Made by a program: the position numbers and the translations under genes | The notes under the pieces: generated by a model | The model's database searches: none | Told to the model about the DNA's origin: nothing | What the model saw: the letters and a program-made list of their open reading frames with translations, nothing else | DNA from: Lysobacter sp. K5869 | GTDB taxonomy: Bacteria > Pseudomonadota > Gammaproteobacteria > Xanthomonadales > Xanthomonadaceae | NCBI RefSeq assembly: GCF_018847975.1 | Contig: NZ_CP072597.1 | Location: 5,495,001-5,559,000, forward strand | Reading direction: 5' to 3' | Length of the DNA: 64,000 nucleotides | Shown: positions 47,128 through 56,314 of the stretch, one piece after another | How the letters are laid out: every line of letters starts with the position of its first letter | How positions within the stretch are numbered: position 1 is the first letter of the stretch

Positions 47128-47374
47128 AACCACGCTTACGACGCAAGCGACGCCTCGCCGCCGCCTCCCGCGCGACACGCGCGCAACCTGCGCGCACCAC
47201 GCCCGCACGTGAACCCACATCGCCGCTTCATGCGAAAAACCGCGGCGCATTACGAAATTTTCCCATTTTTGTACCGCAACCCTTGCACGCGCCCCCGTAG
47301 CTTCGGAACCGCACCGGAGCCGCGCGCCACGCGCATCCCGCGCTCCGCTGCCTGTCCCCATTCGGAGCCGCGAC

Positions 47375-47743
47375 ATGACCGCCATGATCCGCACGCTCGC
47401 CCCGCTGACGCTGGCCTTGATCGCCGCCGCCGCGCCGTCGGCCGCGTTCGCGCAATCGCAAACCACGCCGCACACCGCCGACCGCACCGCACCGATGCAA
47501 CGCACCGAACCGCCGGTGCACGACACCCAAGGCGATTCGCGCACGCCGCCGCCGAGCGACGCCATCGGCCCGGCGCGCTTCAGCGAACTCGACGCCAACG
47601 GCGATCAGAAGATCAGCCGCGACGAGGCCGCGATGGACGCGCGCCTGGCCGGCAGCTTCGCCGTCCACGATCTCGACCGCGACGGTTTCATCTCGCTGTC
47701 GGAATACCAGGCCGGCCAGAACAAACGCAGCGACGACCGCTGA
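47375..47743 (+). CDS. Exported EF-hand protein
   Basis: A 122-residue protein with a signal peptide (TLALIAAAAPSAAFA, mature QSQTTP), a low-complexity linker and two EF-hand loops, DANGDQKISRDE and DLDRDGFISLSE. Both have acidic residues at the calcium-ligand positions. Likely a periplasmic or secreted calcium binder; role unknown. It is inserted between rapZ and the EIIA gene. Confidence 0.8.
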   Translation: MTAMIRTLAPLTLALIAAAAPSAAFAQSQTTPHTADRTAPMQRTEPPVHDTQGDSRTPPPSDAIGPARFSELDANGDQKISRDEAAMDARLAGSFAVHDLDRDGFISLSEYQAGQNKRSDDR

Positions 47744-47801
47744 CCCACGGCACGCCGAGGCCTTTCACCCACCGCGCTGACCCGGTCAGCAAAGGATCGA
47801 C

Positions 47802-48131
47802 ATGAGCCACCCCGCCACCCGCACCGCCCTGCGACCGCGTTCGCTGGCCCTGGCGTTGAGCGCCGCGTTCGCCGCGGCCTTGCTCGGCGCCTGCAAGCAG
47901 CCCGAGCAGACCCCGCCGCCGGAGCCGGCGGCCGGCCCCGCGCCGGCCGCGCCCGCCGACACCACGCCGCCGGCGGACGCCGCGCCGCCCGCCACCGACG
48001 TCGCGCCGGCCGCCAACATGCCGCCGCCGACGGACACCCCGCCCAGCGATACGCCGCCGGCCGACCCGGCCGCGACCGAACCGCCGGCGAACCAGGACAA
48101 GGGCAAGACCGAGTCGCCGCCGAAGCCGTAA
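47802..48131 (+). CDS. Proline-rich small lipoprotein
   Basis: A 109-residue protein with a type II signal peptide, lipobox LLGAC (Cys at about residue 31), and a mature part made almost only of Pro, Ala, Thr, Asp and Glu. No fold is recognisable. It is probably an extended tether in the periplasm. Four terminator-like hairpins follow it. Confidence 0.7.
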   Translation: MSHPATRTALRPRSLALALSAAFAAALLGACKQPEQTPPPEPAAGPAPAAPADTTPPADAAPPATDVAPAANMPPPTDTPPSDTPPADPAATEPPANQDKGKTESPPKP

Positions 48132-48150
48132 GCGCCGGCTCCCCGCACGG

Positions 48151-48270
48151 GCCGCCCTCGGGCGGCCCTTTCATTCGCACCGCCGCCCTGGGCGGCCCTT
48201 TCATTCGCGCCACCGCCCTTGGCGACTCTTTCATTCGCACCGCCGCCCTCGGGCGGCCTTTTCGTTCGCG
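48151..48270 (+). repeat. Four tandem 30-31-bp terminator-like hairpins
   Basis: GCCGCCCTCGGGCGGCCCTTTCATTCGCACC-like units start at 48151, 48182, 48212 and 48242. Units 1, 2 and 4 keep the GCCGCCC/GGGCGGC stem and a T-rich tract; unit 3 has degenerated. They follow the lipoprotein stop. The remaining gap to 48620 is GC-rich with no supported gene. Confidence 0.85.
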
Positions 48271-48620
48271 CTGCGGCCGACGAACGGCCCGTTCGTTCGC
48301 ACCGCCGCCCACCGGCAGCCCTTCGTTAGCGCCGCCTCCCCGCGCACTTCGCGATGCGGCGCACGCGCCGGCCGCGTGCGCCGCGCCGCAACATGCGCGC
48401 GCCGCTCGTCCCGCGCCGGCCGCAGCGTCTGCGCGCGCGCCGCCGCGCATCCCCCATCCCGCACGCCGCGCAACGTCCGCCCGGGGCGCATCCACCTACG
48501 CCGGACCGCGTTCCCAACGCACATCGCCCGCGCCCGACCGTCCCGACCGCGCCGATCCCGAACGCCGATCGACCGTTCGGGCGCTTCCGGCCTGTCACCG
48601 TGCTCTGTTAAGTTGACGGC

Positions 48621-49013
48621 ATGTCCGTAGGCGTCCTTCTCATCACCCACACCGGAGTCGGCAGCGCGATGCTGCAGGTCGCCGGCCGTCTGTTGAACCC
48701 GCTACCGCTGCGCGCCGAAGCGTTCGAAGTGCCTTTCGACGCCGACCTCGACCAGCTGCTGCCGCAGGCCAGCGCCGCGCTGCGCCGGGTCGACGGCGGC
48801 GACGGCGTGCTGGTGCTGACCGATCTGTACGGCGCCTCGCCGAGCAACCTCGCCGCGCGCGTGGCCCGGCTCGGCACGCCGGTGCGGCGGGTCTCGGCGC
48901 TGAACCTGCCGATGCTGCTGCGGGTGATGAACTACGCCGAACTGGAACTGGACCAATTGCCCGCGGTCGCCGCGGCCGGCGCCCGCAACGGCGTGCTGCA
49001 CGACGACGCATGA
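48621..49013 (+). CDS. PTS fructose/mannose-type EIIA component
   Basis: A 130-residue EIIA(man)-fold protein with the phosphorylatable His10 in LLITHTGVGSAM and VLVLTDLYGASPSNLAARV. No EIIB, C or D permease is present, so it probably has a regulatory role in the phosphotransferase chain, as in other xanthomonads. TTAAGT at about 48606-48611 is a possible -10. ptsH follows after 130 bp. Confidence 0.9.
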   Translation: MSVGVLLITHTGVGSAMLQVAGRLLNPLPLRAEAFEVPFDADLDQLLPQASAALRRVDGGDGVLVLTDLYGASPSNLAARVARLGTPVRRVSALNLPMLLRVMNYAELELDQLPAVAAAGARNGVLHDDA

Positions 49014-49143
49014 ACCCCGCGGCGCATCGCCGCCGCGACAGGAAGCCCGAACATCGCATGACGCAAGCCGCCGTACCGCATTCCGACGTCCGCACTCCGC
49101 CGTCCGCGCACGCTGCGTTTGACCATTGCCTGAGGACCCCGAC

Positions 49144-49413
49144 ATGATCGAACGCGAACTCACCGTCTCCAACCGACTGGGCCTGCACGCCCGCGCCACC
49201 GCCAAGCTGGTGCAGGTGCTGTCGGCCTTCCGCAGCAACGCCACGCTCACCGCCAAGGGCCGCGAGGTCAACGCCAAGAGCATCATGGGCGTGATGCTGC
49301 TCGCCGCCGGCCAAGGCACCCACGTCAAACTGCGCGTCGAGGGCGAGGACGAGGCCAACGCGGCCGACGCCGTCGTCGCCCTGTTCGACCGCCGTTTCGA
49401 CGAAGACAGCTGA
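49144..49413 (+). CDS. ptsH: Phosphocarrier protein HPr
   Basis: An 89-residue HPr with catalytic His15 (GLHARATAK) and regulatory Ser46 (AKSIMGVM), the HprK target. The ATG at 49144 gives the standard length; an ORF extends six codons upstream. ptsI begins 14 bases later. Confidence 0.95.
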   Translation: MIERELTVSNRLGLHARATAKLVQVLSAFRSNATLTAKGREVNAKSIMGVMLLAAGQGTHVKLRVEGEDEANAADAVVALFDRRFDEDS

Positions 49414-49427
49414 GGCCGGAGGCGCGG

Positions 49428-51164
49428 ATGCGGCAGGAATTCCAAGGAGTCGGCGCTTCCCGCGGCAACGCGCTCGGCCGCGCGCGGGTGCGCTTGCCGC
49501 ACGCGCTGGAAGTCGCGGAAGAACGCATCGGCCGCGATCAGGTCGACAGCGAGCTGGCGCGGCTGCACGCGGCCATCGACACCGTGCGCGGCGAGATCCA
49601 CGTGCTGCGCGAGCGCTTGCACGGCGCGCTGGCGCACGAGGTCGGCGAGTTCCTCGACCTGCACACCCTGCTGCTGGACGACCCCGAACTGCTGCAAGGC
49701 CTGGACGAACTGATCCGCACCGGCCACTACGCCGCCGATTACGCGCTGCGCCTGCAGCGCGACCGCATCGCCTCGGTGTTCGAGGCGATGGACGACGCGT
49801 ATTTCCGCAGCCGCGTCGACGACATCGACCAGGTCATCGGCCGCATCCACGCGGCGCTGCACCGGCGCGATCACGACACCCAAGGCGTGGCCGGCGAGAT
49901 TCTCATCGCCGACAACGTCGCTCCCGCCGAACTCGCGCAATTGCAGGCGCAAGGGGTGATGGCCATCGTCACCGCCGCCGGCAGCGCGCTGTCGCACAGC
50001 GCGATCCTGGCGCGCAGCCTGCACCTGCCGCTGGTGGTGGGCGCCTCGCAGGCGCTGCTGAAGATCAACGACGGCGACGCGATCGTGGTCGACGGCGCCA
50101 CCGGCGCGGTGATCCTGGAACCCGACGCCGCCGACCTGCGCACGCACCGCGCGCGGGTGCGCGAGCTGGCGCGCGAGCGCAAGCAGCTGCACCGGCTGCG
50201 GCGCGAGCCGACCATCACCCGCGACGGCGTCGACATCAAGCTCTACGCCAACGCCGAATCGCGCGAGGACGTGGCCGAGGCGCACGCGCTCGGCGCCGCC
50301 GGCGTCGGCCTGTACCGCACCGAATTCCTGTTCCTGCAACGCAACGAGCTGCCGGACGAAGACGAACAGTTCCGCGTCTACCGCGACGTGGTGCTGGGCA
50401 TGACCGGCCGCAGCGTCACCATCCGCACCCTCGATCTGGGCGCGGACAAGGCCGACAAGACCGGGCTGGCGCTGCGCGACGAACCCAACCCGGCGCTCGG
50501 CGTGCGCGGCGTGCGCCTGTCGATGGCGCGCGAGGGCCTGCTGGAAACCCAATTGCGCGCGATCCTGCGCGCCTCGGGCTACGGCCCGGTGCGGGTGCTG
50601 GTGCCGATGGTCAGCGCCAGCGAAGAAATACGCACGGTGCGCACGCTGCTCGACAAGGTCGCGATCGATCTGCGCCGCGAAGGCCACGAGATCGCCGAGC
50701 GGGTGCCGCTGGGCGCGATGATCGAAGTGCCGGCCGCGGCGCTGGCCTTGCCCGCCTTCATCGGCACGGTGGATTTCCTGTCCATCGGCACCAACGATCT
50801 GGTCCAGTACCTGCTCGCCGTGGACCGCAACAACGAAGCGCTCGCCGACTTGTACACGCCGCTGCATCCGGCGGTGCTGCGGGTGATCCGCGACGTCATC
50901 AAGCTGGGCAAGGCGCGCGGCAAACCGGTCGCGGTGTGCGGCGAAATGGCCGGCGACCCCGCGTTCGCGCCGCTGCTGCTGGCGTTGGGGTTGGAAGAAT
51001 TCAGCCTGCATCCGGCGACGCTGCTGGAACTGCGCCGGGCGATCCGCGGGCTCGATCTGGCCGCGCTGCGCAAGCGCGCGCCGGCGCTGCTGCGCGCGAG
51101 CGACCGCAAGGGCATCGAACACTGGTTGCGCCAGAGCGGCGCGGCCGGCTCGGGCGCGCGCTGA
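49428..51164 (+). CDS. ptsI: Phosphoenolpyruvate-protein phosphotransferase (enzyme I)
   Basis: Transfers phosphate from PEP to HPr. 578 residues (E. coli 575): phospho-histidine His190 in GSALSHSAILARSL, the PEP-binding GVGLYRTEFLFL and IRTLDLGADK, and the C-terminal FLSIGTNDLVQYLLAVDRNN with the catalytic VCGEMAGDP. No sugar permease accompanies it, so the chain EI-HPr-EIIA is likely regulatory. Confidence 0.96.
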   Translation: MRQEFQGVGASRGNALGRARVRLPHALEVAEERIGRDQVDSELARLHAAIDTVRGEIHVLRERLHGALAHEVGEFLDLHTLLLDDPELLQGLDELIRTGHYAADYALRLQRDRIASVFEAMDDAYFRSRVDDIDQVIGRIHAALHRRDHDTQGVAGEILIADNVAPAELAQLQAQGVMAIVTAAGSALSHSAILARSLHLPLVVGASQALLKINDGDAIVVDGATGAVILEPDAADLRTHRARVRELARERKQLHRLRREPTITRDGVDIKLYANAESREDVAEAHALGAAGVGLYRTEFLFLQRNELPDEDEQFRVYRDVVLGMTGRSVTIRTLDLGADKADKTGLALRDEPNPALGVRGVRLSMAREGLLETQLRAILRASGYGPVRVLVPMVSASEEIRTVRTLLDKVAIDLRREGHEIAERVPLGAMIEVPAAALALPAFIGTVDFLSIGTNDLVQYLLAVDRNNEALADLYTPLHPAVLRVIRDVIKLGKARGKPVAVCGEMAGDPAFAPLLLALGLEEFSLHPATLLELRRAIRGLDLAALRKRAPALLRASDRKGIEHWLRQSGAAGSGAR

Positions 51165-51239
51165 AGCGGGCGTTCGCTGGAGCGGGCGTTCGCTGAAACC
51201 GGCGCTCGTTGAAGCCGGCGCTCGCCGAAGCCGGCACGT
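51160..51239 (+). repeat. Five diverged 16-bp tandem units at the end of ptsI
   Basis: GCTGAAGCGGGCGTTC and four variants (starting 51160, 51176, 51192, 51208 and 51224) run from the last codon of ptsI into the following gap. They diverge progressively and have no stable hairpin. The 241-bp gap to 51405 is otherwise empty. Confidence 0.8.
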
Positions 51240-51405
51240 CGCCCGCGCGGCTGGCGCGGGCGACGAGGCGAGCGCGCTGTCCGCGCGCGGCGCCGGATTG
51301 CGTTAGTCCGAGGTCGGGCTTGATCGGCGCCGGCGCGTCCGCCGCTTCGCGCGCGCGTCCCGCTCCGATCCGCGCCGGCGCCCTTCTCCCGGCCAGGACG
51401 ATCCG

Positions 51406-52233
51406 ATGCGCGCTCCCACTCAATTCACGCTCACCAGCGACGTTCCGGCCAGCGTGGGGGTAGCGACCTTCGTGATCGCGGACGCGCAGGGCCGCACGCA
51501 GCAATTGGCCGTGCCCAGCGGCGTCAGCGTCGCCCATCCCACCGACCCCGCGCTCGGTCCCTGGCAAGTGAGCTATCGCATCGACAGCCCCGCGCAGCCG
51601 ACTCCGGTCTTTCTCGGCGAAACCGCCACCGTCGCCGATCCGTCGGCGACGCTCAGCGTCGGCTTCGCGCTCTCGCAAGGCGGCGCGTCGGCGCCGGTCC
51701 TCGACACGCAATGGGCACCGGCGCTCACTGCGCCGGTCTCGATAACGCTGACGTTCGCCATGCAAGTGCAACAGCAGACCGAATGGGGCTGGGCCGCGGT
51801 CGCCCTGTCCGTCGCCGGCTATTACCGCGACGGACCGGGCGCCAACCTCAGCCAGTGCGCCCTGGCCAATTGGGCGCTGGGCCGCAGCGACTGCTGCAAT
51901 CGCGGAGCCGCCGTCGGCGCGGCCTGCAATCAACCGTTTTCGGTGCAGAACGCGCTGCGCCACTTGGGCAATCTCGGCGCGTACGTCCCGTCCCGGCTGG
52001 CCTTCGACGCCGTGCAAGCGCAGTTGTCCATGCGCCGTCCGATCGTCGCGATCATCGGGTGGAATACCGGCGGCCACCATGCCGTGGTCATCAGCGGCTT
52101 CGACACCCTGTCCGGGAAACAGCTCATCACGGTGCAAGACTGCGCCGGCGGGACCACGCAGATCGTCGAGTTCGGCCGTTTTCCAGCGATGGGCGCTTGG
52201 GTCGGCACCTGCACCACCGTCGGCGCGACCTGA
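51406..52233 (+). CDS. C39-like papain-fold protein with the catalytic Cys replaced by Gly
   Basis: A 275-residue protein without a signal peptide. An N-terminal beta domain (to about 115) precedes a papain-like domain: TEWGWAAVALSVAGYY, QCALANWALGRSDCC, CNQPFSVQNALRHLGNLG, GGHHAVVISGF and TVQDC. Related proteins read W-C-W-A-A at the first block. Here codon 128 is GGC (Gly), one base from TGC. The His (224/225) and Asp245 remain, and the frame is intact. A pseudo-protease (binding or inhibitor role) is likely; a recent inactivating mutation or sequencing error is possible. Confidence 0.72.
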   Translation: MRAPTQFTLTSDVPASVGVATFVIADAQGRTQQLAVPSGVSVAHPTDPALGPWQVSYRIDSPAQPTPVFLGETATVADPSATLSVGFALSQGGASAPVLDTQWAPALTAPVSITLTFAMQVQQQTEWGWAAVALSVAGYYRDGPGANLSQCALANWALGRSDCCNRGAAVGAACNQPFSVQNALRHLGNLGAYVPSRLAFDAVQAQLSMRRPIVAIIGWNTGGHHAVVISGFDTLSGKQLITVQDCAGGTTQIVEFGRFPAMGAWVGTCTTVGAT

Positions 52234-52330
52234 GCGCCGCGCAGCGTCGAGCCGGGCGCGAATCCGCAACAACGCCGCCGCTGCCGGCGTCGCGATCCGC
52301 GCTCAGCAATCTGCGCCTATCAATCTGCGC

Positions 52331-53500
52331 TCAGCCATCCACCGCGACGCCGACCGGGCAATCGGGCGCCTGCTCCGCATCGGGTTGCCGCGGCGATTGC
52401 CAGGTCGCCGGCAAATGCCGCAGCGCGCCCAACGCCGCGCGCGTGGCGCGGTTCAAGCTGCCGCCCTGATCGCCGCCCCAACTGTTGGCGAAGGCGAACA
52501 AGCCGATGCGATGGGTCGGGTCCACCGCCATGTACGAGGCATAGCCCAGCATCAAGCCGTCCTTGCACAGATAACCGTCGCCGATCTGCCAGCCCAGCCC
52601 CATGCGCAATTCGCGCTCGGTTTCTTGCTGGGTCAGCGCGATCGCGCGGCCGAGCACGTCCGGGCCGGGCTCGATCTGGCGCTCGAGGAAGTCGAGCATG
52701 TCCGGCAAGGTCGAGGACAGCGCACCGGCGCCGACCGCGGCCGACGCCGGATCGATCTCGCCCACGTCGATACGCGAATACGGCTGGCCGGCGCGCTGGA
52801 AATCGTAGGACCGCGCCAAGCGCCGCCGCACCGGGCCGAGTTCGACCTGGGTCGAACCCATCCCCAACGGTTCCAGGATCAAGCGGCGCGTCACCTGCGG
52901 CCACACGCGATAGCTGGCATCCCAACCCGGCTCGCTACGCGGCAGCTCGCTGTGCACGTGCGACATCAGCGCGCCGAGCAAGGCGAAGCCTTGGTTGCTG
53001 TAGAACCAGTACTCGCCGGGGCGGTAGCGCGGTTGGAAGTCGCGCAGAAAGCGCGTGGTGTCGTCGTAACCGTAGTGGCCGAACACGTAGCGGCCGCTCG
53101 CGCACGGCCCCTTCGGAAAGCCGGCGCTGTGGGTGGCCAGATGCCACAGCCGCACCGGCTCGTCGGCGGCGAACTCGTTGATGGACACCTCCGGCGGCAG
53201 CAACCGCGCCACCGGCGTCGTCAGTTCGACCCGCGATTGCAGCACCGCCATCGCCAGCAAGGTCGCGGTGAAGACCTTGGTGTTGGAACCGATCAGCATC
53301 ACCACCTCTTCCGGCGCGGCGTCGCCGCCGTCGCTCACCGGCACGCGGCCGTACTGGAAGTAGTAGCGCTGGCCCGCGACCGTCGCGGCGACCAGCACGC
53401 CGGGCGATTTGTCGTCTTCGGCGAAGCCCAGCGGCGCGACGACGGCCTCGAAGAACGGAGCGATCAGATCGCCGACGCGCTGCCGGCCGGGTGCGTTCAT
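52331..53500 (-). CDS. Serine hydrolase of the beta-lactamase/class C fold
   Basis: A 389-residue cytoplasmic-looking protein without a signal peptide. The S-x-x-K motif is SNTK (within LIGSNTKVFTATLL) and the Y-x-N motif is YSN (in YWFYSNQGFALLG). Such proteins include esterases, D-aminopeptidases and penicillin-binding-like enzymes; the substrate is unknown. It lies convergently to the C39-like gene and divergently to mgtE. Confidence 0.8.
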   Translation of the reverse strand: MNAPGRQRVGDLIAPFFEAVVAPLGFAEDDKSPGVLVAATVAGQRYYFQYGRVPVSDGGDAAPEEVVMLIGSNTKVFTATLLAMAVLQSRVELTTPVARLLPPEVSINEFAADEPVRLWHLATHSAGFPKGPCASGRYVFGHYGYDDTTRFLRDFQPRYRPGEYWFYSNQGFALLGALMSHVHSELPRSEPGWDASYRVWPQVTRRLILEPLGMGSTQVELGPVRRRLARSYDFQRAGQPYSRIDVGEIDPASAAVGAGALSSTLPDMLDFLERQIEPGPDVLGRAIALTQQETERELRMGLGWQIGDGYLCKDGLMLGYASYMAVDPTHRIGLFAFANSWGGDQGGSLNRATRAALGALRHLPATWQSPRQPDAEQAPDCPVGVAVDG

Positions 53501-53635
53501 GGCGGCTGTCCTTAGCGCCCGCGGACCGGGCGAGGCGAGTCTATAGAGCCGCCGCGGCGAGTTGATTCACTCTCGTTCACCGTCGCCCGCGCGCGTGCGG
53601 GCGGCCGCTCGCGCCGCGCGCGACGAACGTCGCGC

Positions 53636-53923
53636 TTACTGCCAGCTCGCGCTCAAGCCGGTGAAATGCAGCGTGTAGCCGGCGCGGGCGACGATCGTCG
53701 GCGCGATGAAACGGCCGGTGTCGCCGTCGGGGAAGTCGTGCTTGCCATTGCGGGGAAACAGCGCCGCGACATCGAACGAAGCGTCGATCGCGCTCGTGCC
53801 GGCCGCGCCGTCGGCGCTCGCCGACCTGAGCGTGCAGCGGACGGCATCGGCGACCGCATCGCAGCGGTCGCTCGCGTCCAGCGAAAGAAGCGGCTCGCAG
53901 GCCGGCCCGCTGGCGCAGGCGCC
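53636..53923 (-). pseudogene. 3' remnant of a decayed gene
   Basis: Reverse-strand frame ending in TAA (53636-53638) translates for about 95 codons into a well-composed protein with normal third-position GC use (SLDASDRCDAVADAVRC, ASFDVAALFPRNGKHDF, RAGYTLHFTGLSASWQ), but has no ATG or GTG start and gives way upstream to a GC-rich palindromic stretch. No family recognised. The 604-bp gap 53501-54104 otherwise shows no gene. Confidence 0.45.
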
Positions 53924-54104
53924 AGGACGCGCCCCGCGCCCACACGCACGCCCGCACGCCGGCGTGCGGGCGCGCCCCGGGCCGCACCGCGCGCCCGACC
54001 CACATCATCACTGTGCTTTGCCGCCGCCGCGGGCGATAATGCCGGCGCATTCGTTGGATTCGCCGGCTTCGTGGCCGCGTCCGTCCCCCGCCAGGAAGTA
54101 CCGC

Positions 54105-55466
54105 ATGGCCGAAGCCGTCCGCCACGACAAAACCGCACGTCAGCTGCGCCTGCTTTCCGATGCGCTCGACAGCGGCCGTCTGGGGCCGGTTCGCCGCCTG
54201 GTCAACACCCTCTCCCCCGCCGAGATCGGCAACCTGCTCGAATCGCTGCCGCCCGGCAAGCGCCAGGTGGTGTGGGGGCTGGTCGATCCCGAGGACGACG
54301 GCGAGGTGCTGGTCCACGTCGGCGAGGAAGTGCGCGAGAGCCTGCTCGCGGACATGGACCCCGACGAAATCGTCGCCGCGGTCGAAGACCTCGACATCGA
54401 CGACTTGGCCGATCTGGTCGAGGACCTGCCCGACACGGTCATCGACGAAGTGCTCAAGTCGATGGACCGCGACAACCGCGAGCGGCTCGAGCAGGTCCTG
54501 TCCTACCCGGAAGACACCGCCGGCCGCCTGATGAACCCCGACGTGGTGACGGTGCGCGCCGACACCACGATCGACGTGGTCCTGCGCTACCTGCGCCTGC
54601 GCGGCGAGCTGCCCGAACACACCGACCACCTCTACGTGGTCAGCCGCCGCCACCAATACCTGGGCCGCATCGCCCTGGCCGCGCTGCTGACCCACGAGCC
54701 CGGCACCCCGATCAACAAGCTGGTCGACGACGAACAGCCGGCCATCGACGTCGGCGAGACCGCCGGCGAAGTCGCCCGCCAGTTCTCCGACCACGACTGG
54801 ATCAGCGCGCCGGTCGTGGACGACAACAACATCCTGCTCGGCCGCATCACCATCGACGACGTGGTCGACATCATCCGCGAAGAGGCCGAGCACCAGGCCT
54901 TGAGCGCGGCCGGCCTGGACGAGGACGAAGACCTGTTCAGCCCGGTCCGGCGCGCGTTCCGGCGCCGTCTGATCTGGCTCAGCGTCAACCTGTGCACGGC
55001 CTTCCTCGCCGCCAGCGTGGTCGGCCAGTTCGAGGACTCCATCGCCAAGCTGGTGGCGCTGGCCGCGCTGATGCCGATCGTCGCCGGCATGGGCGGCAAC
55101 GCCGGCACCCAGGTGCTGGCGCTGATGATCCGCGGCCTCGCGCTCGGCCAGATCGGCGCCTCCAACGTGTGGACGCTGCTGCGCAAGGAGTTGTCGGTCG
55201 CGCTGATCAACGGCCTGTGCCTCGGCGTCGGCCTGGGCCTGATCGTGCTGATCTGGTTCCGCCAACCGGGCCTGTCGTTCGTGATCGGCACCGCGCTGAC
55301 CATCAACCTGCTCACCGCCGCCGCCGGCGGCGTGCTGGTCCCGATCACCCTCAAGCGCCTGGGCTTCGACCCGGCCCTGGCCGGCGGCGTGATTCTGACC
55401 ACGCTGACCGACGTGATGGGGTTCTTGAGCTTCCTGGGTTTGGCGACGTTGATTTTGTTGCATTGA
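54105..55466 (+). CDS. mgtE: Magnesium transporter MgtE
   Basis: Mg2+-gated channel/transporter. 453 residues: an N-terminal acidic helical domain (VEDLDIDDLADLVEDLPDTV), two CBS domains (LMNPDVVTVRADTTI, GRITIDDVVDIIREEAEHQ) and about five C-terminal membrane segments including ALMPIVAGMGGNAGTQVLALMIRGLA. AGGAA lies seven bases before the ATG at 54105. In related genomes it follows ptsHI directly. Confidence 0.94.
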   Translation: MAEAVRHDKTARQLRLLSDALDSGRLGPVRRLVNTLSPAEIGNLLESLPPGKRQVVWGLVDPEDDGEVLVHVGEEVRESLLADMDPDEIVAAVEDLDIDDLADLVEDLPDTVIDEVLKSMDRDNRERLEQVLSYPEDTAGRLMNPDVVTVRADTTIDVVLRYLRLRGELPEHTDHLYVVSRRHQYLGRIALAALLTHEPGTPINKLVDDEQPAIDVGETAGEVARQFSDHDWISAPVVDDNNILLGRITIDDVVDIIREEAEHQALSAAGLDEDEDLFSPVRRAFRRRLIWLSVNLCTAFLAASVVGQFEDSIAKLVALAALMPIVAGMGGNAGTQVLALMIRGLALGQIGASNVWTLLRKELSVALINGLCLGVGLGLIVLIWFRQPGLSFVIGTALTINLLTAAAGGVLVPITLKRLGFDPALAGGVILTTLTDVMGFLSFLGLATLILLH

Positions 55467-55530
55467 GGCGCCGCTGGCGCGCGGACGGACGGCGCCGCGG
55501 CAACGACGGCGCGCGGCTAATCTGCCGCGC

Positions 55531-56232
55531 ATGCTGCAACGCCAAGACATCGAAACTGCGGTCGAACTGCAAACCCGCAGCTACGCGCTGCTGCGCTGGC
55601 TGGCGCAGGCGGTGCAACGCGGCTTCATCGGCTTCGACGCCGCCCACGCCTACGCGCGCGACCCGGCCGCGGCCGAGGCCTGGGCGCGCCGCCATCATCA
55701 GGAACTGCCGCCCGACGCGCGGCCGCCGCAAGCCGACACGGCCGGATTCTTCCGCCTGTTCGCCGGCTATCTCGACAATGGCCACGCCCTCGTGCGCGAT
55801 CCGGGCAAACGCCTGTATTCGCCGGACGCGCATTGTTTTTGCGAGATGTGCAGCTGGTTCATCGACGGTCCGAGCCTGCGCGCGCGCCCGCCGAGCACGG
55901 GCGACCAGCGTCGCGCCGACCGGCAGATGCGCGCCAGCCTCGACGAATTGGCGCTGGAATGCGGACGCTTGTTGGATGAAGACGAAGTCGGCGCGTTGAT
56001 GCGGCGGGCCGAACTGCGCGAGGCGCTGGCCTTGCACGCTTACGCCGAAACCTTGCTGCGCCGCATACGCGGCGGCGGCAGCGACGCCGGCGTGCCGCTG
56101 GCGCTGTGGCGCCGTTTCGCCCGGACGCCGCAGGGCGCGCCCAAACGCGGGTTCCGCCTCGACGCCGATGCGATCTTGGCGGCGCAAACCCTGTTGTTGC
56201 AGCGCTTGAACGAACCCGCGCCGCCGCGCTGA
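55531..56232 (+). CDS. Protein of unknown function with a CxCxxC motif
   Basis: A 233-residue, mainly helical soluble protein that I do not recognise. The notable element is HCFCEMCSWF at about residues 92-101: three cysteines after a histidine, a possible metal site. The rest is Ala/Arg/Leu-rich. It lies 64 bases after mgtE and 82 bases before the esterase gene, all on the same strand. Confidence 0.65.
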   Translation: MLQRQDIETAVELQTRSYALLRWLAQAVQRGFIGFDAAHAYARDPAAAEAWARRHHQELPPDARPPQADTAGFFRLFAGYLDNGHALVRDPGKRLYSPDAHCFCEMCSWFIDGPSLRARPPSTGDQRRADRQMRASLDELALECGRLLDEDEVGALMRRAELREALALHAYAETLLRRIRGGGSDAGVPLALWRRFARTPQGAPKRGFRLDADAILAAQTLLLQRLNEPAPPR

Positions 56233-56314
56233 CGGCTGCCACGACGAATCCAGCGGGCTTGAACCCGCCCCGCTCTCCGGCCGATGATGCCCGAAGCCCG
56301 CCACGGAGCCCGCC

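Noticed and set aside
48271..48620. Arg/Pro-rich open frames between the lipoprotein and EIIA genes
   Set aside because: Low-complexity GC-rich translations on both strands with no domain or start signal.
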